Below the pieces are notes generated by a model. The model had not been told where the DNA came from. It saw only the letters and a program-made list of their open reading frames with translations, and did not search any database. 64,000 nucleotides of DNA, from assembly GCA_903871465.1 (NCBI GenBank), contig CAIQHB010000016.1:1-64000 (forward strand), given 5' to 3'. Made by a program: the position numbers and the translations under genes. This stretch comes from an uncultured Methanosarcinales archaeon (GTDB taxonomy: Archaea; Halobacteriota; Methanosarcinia; Methanotrichales; Methanotrichaceae). Below, one piece after another: positions 58,870-64,000 of the stretch (position 1 is the first letter of the stretch; each line of letters opens with the position of its first letter).

Positions 58870-60299
58870 AGCCGGTACTGGTAGATGTTTCAGAAAAGGT
58901 TAGTGTCGACGCGCCTCTATCGCTTTATATGAATTTGCGAACGCGCCGATATCCTTATCTTCTGGAATCTGTGGAAAAATCAGGTAACCGCGCGCGCTTC
59001 TCCTTTGTGGGAGCCGATCCTTCAGCGGTCGTAACCATCAAGAACCGCTATCTGACTATGGACTTCTTTAACGGTGGCCAGGATCAGATGGAGGATCGTC
59101 TCTCTTCCTGCATAGAATTGCAGAGATCCGGCAAGAGGCTGGAGGGCAGGATTAAGGAGGGCTTTGACCTCTTCGATGCGCTACGCTCCGCCGTCCCCTG
59201 CCAGAGATCCGATGACGCCAACAGCTTCGACCGACAGGTGTTCTTTGGCGGAGGAATCGGTTATCTGGCCTACGATCTGGTGATGGAGCGCCTGGGCAAG
59301 AGCTCCCGCTCGACTACACCGGATGCCCAGTTTGCCGTAATGGAAAGCACCTTCATCTACGATCATCTCATGAGAAAGGTCTACTTCGCTGTCGCTCCTA
59401 TTTTTCCCGGAGCAAAGACGAACCTGATCGAGATCATCGAGGGTATCGACCCGGAGGACTGCCAGGCGGAAGAGTTGCAAGGCGAGCTTCTGGGTATGGG
59501 AGATGCAGACGTTTATCAGAAAGGGGTGCTTCGCTCCAAGGTCCATATTACGGACGGCGATATCTTTCAGGTAGTGCTGGCCAGGTCCGCCCGGGTGGCG
59601 TGCACCAACTCCGTCGGTCTTTATCGGAGGCTGCGCAGCATCAATCCCAGCCCTTACACCTACCTCTTCGAGTTCGGGCCGCTTACAATTGTGGGCGCCT
59701 CGCCCGAGACCCTCTTCTCCGCTTACGCCGGAAAGCTGCGGGTGAATCCAATAGCCGGCACCTGTCCCCGGGGAAAGACGGATGAAGAAGACGCGCTGCT
59801 TGCCGCATTGATGCTGCAGGATGAGAAAGAGAGAGCAGAGCATGTCATGCTGGTAGACCTGGGCCGGAATGATGTGCGATCCGTCTGCAGATCAGGCACC
59901 GTCCATGTGAAGGATTTCATGTCCGTCCTGAAGTACTCTCACGTTCAGCACATCGAGACCACGGTGGAGGGAGAGCTGCGGGAGGAGTGCGACCAGTTCG
60001 ATGCGGCGCGTTCGGTCTTCCCGGCTGGGACGCTCTCCGGGGCCCCCAAGCTGCGAGCCATGGAGATCATCAACAACCTGGAAGAGGAGCCGCGGGGCCT
60101 GTACGGTGGCGGCATAGGCTACTTCTCAGTGGACGGGAGTGCCGACTTTGCCATTGCCATAAGAAGCATTCTCCTCCAGGATGGGGTCGCAACGGTTCAG
60201 GCGGGAGCGGGCATTGTGGCCGACTCAGATCCCCTGCGGGAGTATGAGGAGACGGAACGAAAGATGGCGGCCATGAGGCGCGCCCTGGGAGTGGCCTGA
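58860..60299 (+). CDS. trpE: anthranilate synthase component I
   Basis: SPYTYLFEFGPLTIVGASPETLFSAYAGKLRVNPIAGTCPRG; GGGIGYFSVDGSADFAIAIRS. Confidence 0.95.
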   Translation: MPLEPVLVDVSEKVSVDAPLSLYMNLRTRRYPYLLESVEKSGNRARFSFVGADPSAVVTIKNRYLTMDFFNGGQDQMEDRLSSCIELQRSGKRLEGRIKEGFDLFDALRSAVPCQRSDDANSFDRQVFFGGGIGYLAYDLVMERLGKSSRSTTPDAQFAVMESTFIYDHLMRKVYFAVAPIFPGAKTNLIEIIEGIDPEDCQAEELQGELLGMGDADVYQKGVLRSKVHITDGDIFQVVLARSARVACTNSVGLYRRLRSINPSPYTYLFEFGPLTIVGASPETLFSAYAGKLRVNPIAGTCPRGKTDEEDALLAALMLQDEKERAEHVMLVDLGRNDVRSVCRSGTVHVKDFMSVLKYSHVQHIETTVEGELREECDQFDAARSVFPAGTLSGAPKLRAMEIINNLEEEPRGLYGGGIGYFSVDGSADFAIAIRSILLQDGVATVQAGAGIVADSDPLREYEETERKMAAMRRALGVA

Positions 60300-60880
60300 T
60301 GAGGCCTATTCTCTTTGTGGATAACCAGGATTCCTTTGTCTGGAACCTGGTGGATTACGTATCCGTGTTTTATGAGAATACCTGTGTTCGCTCCAACGAT
60401 ATCCGGCTGGCAGAAGTTGAGAAACTGGATCCCCTGGGAATTGTGATCTCGCCCGGACCCGGACATCCGGCCAACCCCAGAGACATTGGCAGCTGCCTGG
60501 AGATCATACTGAACTTCCCCCATACACCCATCCTTGGCGTCTGCCTGGGCCACCAGGCCATGAACCTGGCATATGGCGGATCCATCGCTCACACCAGGCC
60601 TCTTCATGGCAAGACCTCTGAGATAAAGCATGATGGACGGGGCATATTCCGGGGCCTGGAGAACCCCTTGCAGGGCGGGCGCTACCACTCTCTGGCGGTC
60701 GAAAGGCTGGCCCCGGATCTGGAGATCGCCGCCTCGACCCAGGATGGCGTGGTGATGGGCATCCGGCACAGGACTCATCCTCACTGCGGGGTCCAGTTCC
60801 ATCCCGAGTCAGTGCTCACGCCTTCCGGAAAGAAGATCATCTGCAACTGGGTCGAGGACGTGGTAGGATGCACCCCCTGA
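60299..60880 (+). CDS. trpG: anthranilate synthase component II
   Basis: FVDNQDSFVWNLVDY; GVCLGHQAMNLAYGG; CGVQFHPESVLTPSG. Confidence 0.95.
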   Translation: MRPILFVDNQDSFVWNLVDYVSVFYENTCVRSNDIRLAEVEKLDPLGIVISPGPGHPANPRDIGSCLEIILNFPHTPILGVCLGHQAMNLAYGGSIAHTRPLHGKTSEIKHDGRGIFRGLENPLQGGRYHSLAVERLAPDLEIAASTQDGVVMGIRHRTHPHCGVQFHPESVLTPSGKKIICNWVEDVVGCTP

Positions 60881-61599
60881 TCGATGAAATCCTGGAGGCT
60901 GCCCGGGCACGCGGCCCGCATGCTGCCCAGGCCTGGCCACCCCAAGAGCGACGGGACCTCGTCGGCCTGGCTTCTGCCCTGAAGAGCCGGAGCATAATTC
61001 CCATTATTGCCGAGATCAAGCCCAAGGCACTGGGCCGGTCTCTGACTTCAGAGGAGGTCGCTGCATACGCCAGGGCCTACGCCGAGAACGACGCCTGTGC
61101 TGTCTCTGTTCTCACCGAGCCCACGCACTTCCTGGGCTCCCTCGAAAACGTCCTGATCGCCAGGAGGTCGGGCCTGCCGGTCCTGAGAAAGGATTTCATC
61201 TTCGATGAGAGGCAGCTCTCCGAGGTTCAGGCCGACCTGGTGCTGCTCATCGCATCCTTAGGCATTGACCTGAAGAGATTTGTGGACGGGGCCAGGGTCC
61301 ATGGCATGGAGCCTCTGGTGGAGGTTCATAATGAGTCTGAGATGGAACTGGCTCTGGAGAGCGGAACAAAAATCATTGGCATCAACAATCGCAATCTGAA
61401 TACTCTGGAGGTAGATCTGGGTACTTTCGAGCGGCTGGCGCCGCTGGCAAAGGGCGCAGGTGTCTTCCTGGTAGCGGAGAGCGGTGTGCACAGCCGGGAG
61501 GATGCTCTGCGCATGATGCAGGCGGGCGCGGACGCGCTGCTGGTAGGAACGGAGCTGATGGAGAGGCCGGAGAGGTTAGGGGAGATGAATCGCTTCTGA
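60868..61599 (+). CDS. trpC: indole-3-glycerol-phosphate synthase
   Basis: IPIIAEIKPKALGRSLTSEEVAAYARAYAENDACAVSVLTEPTHFLGS; VLRKDFIFDERQL. Confidence 0.95.
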   Translation: MHPLIDEILEAARARGPHAAQAWPPQERRDLVGLASALKSRSIIPIIAEIKPKALGRSLTSEEVAAYARAYAENDACAVSVLTEPTHFLGSLENVLIARRSGLPVLRKDFIFDERQLSEVQADLVLLIASLGIDLKRFVDGARVHGMEPLVEVHNESEMELALESGTKIIGINNRNLNTLEVDLGTFERLAPLAKGAGVFLVAESGVHSREDALRMMQAGADALLVGTELMERPERLGEMNRF

Positions 61600-61939
61600 T
61601 GAGTGATTATGAGCTGTTCGGATTTTCACCCCGCTGGGACTAATGTGGATACGCTAATGTCGTTCAACTGCAGATGTGACTCGTCTGATGCAGCCAAGGA
61701 CTGATTTGCTCTTTTCTTCCGGGGAACCGCGAGTCGGCCTGTGGGCCTCCCGCGCTATGGTTGGGGGGCGCCATTCACGGGCCGCGGCCGGCCAAGCGAC
61801 GACGATTAAGTTGCAGACTGATCGAAGGGCCAATGTTTGGATGGAGCCACGTCTTTCGCATGTAAGTAGAGTCGATGAGGTCAAAGTACCACGATTTACA
61901 TCCGGCACATGTGAACCCTGTACTGAGATCATAGGCTTT

Positions 61940-64000
61940 TCAGTCTCTGAATGAACCCAGCAGCTCCTCAGCTTCTTCTTGGGTGATGCCCAGGATCTGT
62001 GAAACCGCAGCAGGCACCTGGCGGTCTGTGGTGGCCTGCCATAAAAGATCCAGGCTGCTAAGAGCGATTTTGCATCTATTTTCGTCTCCGAACTCCACGA
62101 AAATCTGCAGGGATTTCAACAGTTTTGCTCTGGCAACATCCCACAATCCTTGCTCTTGAGCCAATTGACCAAGTTGGCCATAGGTGCCAGCCTGACTGTA
62201 TCGATCCTCGAACTCGATGAAGATCTCGAGAGCCTTCTGGTAGTACTCCTCGGCCTGCTTCCATTTCCTCTGCCCCTGGCCCACCATGCCCAGGTTGTGG
62301 TAGGTGCCCGCCTGGCTATAGCGATCCTTGAACTCGATGTAGATCTCGAGAGCCTTCTGGTAGTACTCCTCGGCTTGCTGCCACTTCTCCTGCTCCAGGG
62401 CCACATTGCCCAGCTGACCATAGGTGTCGGCCTGGCGATAGCGATCCTTGAACTCGATGAGAATCTCTAGACTCTTCTGGTAATGCTCTTCGGCCTGCTT
62501 CCATTTCCTCTGCTTCCGGGCCATCCTGCCCAGTTGGAAGTAGGTGTGGCCCTGTTCGTAGCGATCCTTGAACTCGATGTAGATCTCGAGAGCCTTCTGG
62601 TAGTACTCCTCGGCTTGCTGCCACTTCTCCTGCACCAGGGCCAATATGCCCAGCTGACCATAGGTGCCCGCCTGGCTATAGCGATCCTTGAACTCGATGT
62701 AAATCTCGAGAGCCTTCTGGTAGTACTCCTCGGCCTGCTTCCATTTCCTCTGCTCCTCGGACACCATGCCTAGCCGGTGGTAGATGCAAGCTCTTCCAAT
62801 GGCTTTTAATTTGGTGTCCAGAGTCGTTAGACCCTCGTCTATCCTCAGGGCCCTTTGACAAGTCATCTCTGCCTCAGCATATTGTTTGAGCAATAGCTGG
62901 CGACGTGCTATGTCATCGATGACACACACCATCTCCGAGCCTATCGGCCCTTTCAAGACCTCAGCAGAGTAACCTTCCATCTCGGCCAGCACCATCTGGC
63001 CCATCTCCAGCCCCCGTCCTTGCTCTTGAGTCGAGTCCAAGTAATTAGAAAGAGCATAACATGGCCCGTAAATAGACCCTTTAGCCTTCAGATCCAATTC
63101 TAAGGCTGTGTAAAGGTTCTCATACTCCTGACCGGTCAGCGCCTGACCGCTCTGTTTCTGTTTGGCATCCTTAGATCCCATCAGATTGATCAACATGTTT
63201 CCAACGCCGTCATAGTGCGCTCGATAAGCCGTTTCCACAGCCTGCTTCATCTCCGGCTCCTGGTTGAGACGCGTGCGTAAGAAGTACGGTAGCACTGGCT
63301 GCAGCCTCAGGTAGCCAGGCATGAGGTCGGCCGTGACCAGCCCCCAATCCTGGGCCTGTTGTAATAGTTTTGTCATACGTTGAAAAGGCAAATCCTTCAG
63401 AGCCGGTTGCTGTCTCAAGTGTTCGATGTACTTCTCGACGAGTGGCTGGCATATCACGCCAGTGAACGGCGCCAGGGCCATTAGCAGCTTCTGGTCTTCG
63501 GGCTTGAGATTGCCATGTGAATATTCGATACAGAGCATGATGCTCTCGGTCTTGTCCTTTATCTTGGAGTCATCCTCTATCGTGCCCCCCTCTTTCAAGG
63601 CTTCCAGAACTTGTCCCGGCGTCTGATCAGCCAGATTGGCCAGCACCACTTGTATAGGCAGAGGAAAGCCGTCAAGAAGCTTCATGAGCTTCTGGAACTC
63701 CTGGCTCTGGCGGTAAGTGTCTCGTTTCTTGACATCGGCGACATGCCTCTCCAGCACCCTCTCGGCCAGGGTGGTTGCAGCCTGGCCATCCAGCCCGGGC
63801 AGGAGATAGACATCATTCGGACGCAGTGGTGCACCCTCACCTTCCGCCAGCCATTCTTCGGGTCCACGCGAGCCCATCAGCACCATAGTCTCGCCTCCTA
63901 GCAGCTCCGCCAGGAATGTGCGCAGCTCCTGCTGCTCCTCAGGTTTCAAAGTGTTCTTTATGGCGAGAGCGCTGCCGGTTATGGACTCCATGTTATCCAG
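61940..64000 (-). CDS. STAND (NB-ARC-like) NTPase with TPR array, 5' end beyond window
   Basis: Open frame through the edge, LDNMES Walker-B-like; MVLMGSRGPEEWL; LPGLDGQAATTLAERVL; FPLPIQVVLANL; then repeated 40-aa TPRs. Confidence 0.75.
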   Translation of the reverse strand: MDNMESITGSALAIKNTLKPEEQQELRTFLAELLGGETMVLMGSRGPEEWLAEGEGAPLRPNDVYLLPGLDGQAATTLAERVLERHVADVKKRDTYRQSQEFQKLMKLLDGFPLPIQVVLANLADQTPGQVLEALKEGGTIEDDSKIKDKTESIMLCIEYSHGNLKPEDQKLLMALAPFTGVICQPLVEKYIEHLRQQPALKDLPFQRMTKLLQQAQDWGLVTADLMPGYLRLQPVLPYFLRTRLNQEPEMKQAVETAYRAHYDGVGNMLINLMGSKDAKQKQSGQALTGQEYENLYTALELDLKAKGSIYGPCYALSNYLDSTQEQGRGLEMGQMVLAEMEGYSAEVLKGPIGSEMVCVIDDIARRQLLLKQYAEAEMTCQRALRIDEGLTTLDTKLKAIGRACIYHRLGMVSEEQRKWKQAEEYYQKALEIYIEFKDRYSQAGTYGQLGILALVQEKWQQAEEYYQKALEIYIEFKDRYEQGHTYFQLGRMARKQRKWKQAEEHYQKSLEILIEFKDRYRQADTYGQLGNVALEQEKWQQAEEYYQKALEIYIEFKDRYSQAGTYHNLGMVGQGQRKWKQAEEYYQKALEIFIEFEDRYSQAGTYGQLGQLAQEQGLWDVARAKLLKSLQIFVEFGDENRCKIALSSLDLLWQATTDRQVPAAVSQILGITQEEAEELLGSFRD
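62170..62775 (-). repeat. 120-bp tandem repeats encoding near-identical TPR units
   Basis: gatctcgagagccttctggtagtactcctcggc recurs every 120 bp (about 62223, 62343, 62583, 62703, variant at 62463). Confidence 0.85.

Noticed and set aside
62170-62775. Regular 120-bp repeats that could be mistaken for a CRISPR-like array
   Set aside because: They are contiguous and in frame, encoding 40-aa TPR units; no unique spacers.

Overview
The window looks like a methanogenic archaeal chromosome, most consistent with Methanothrix/Methanosaeta-like Methanotrichales (inferred from gene content: Ftr, PorGDAB, PurO, archaeal shikimate-entry aldolase). Housekeeping regions: argS, P-type ATPase, dCTP deaminase/dUTPase family, PIN-ATPase-KH protein, porGDAB-purO-ftr, NAD kinase/IMPase, an ABC-2 exporter, an EF-Tu-like paralogue and a trpDFEGC operon. 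tRNA-Glu(CTC) and tRNA-Val(TAC) are present. The most unusual part is about 33-42.8 kb, a decayed integration hotspot on the 3' end of tRNA-Glu. It has a 25-bp identical att-like repeat about 7.2 kb apart (35477 and 42707), inside about 138-bp imperfect direct repeats. Around it lie integrase C-terminal relics, a PrimPol-type replication gene that loses homology midway, an unannotated RHH gene, a tandem-HTH gene, IS605-type hairpins, an ISL3 fragment inside a pentapeptide-channel pseudogene, and a DNA methylase C-terminal relic. Next to it is a tightly coupled three-gene operon: a small membrane protein, a 34-aa Trp-tailed peptide, and a pentapeptide-repeat protein with a channel-like C-terminus. 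A STAND-like NTPase with near-identical TPR repeats runs off the right edge. No CRISPR array was seen. All calls come from reading the sequence and the ORF track; no database search was run.
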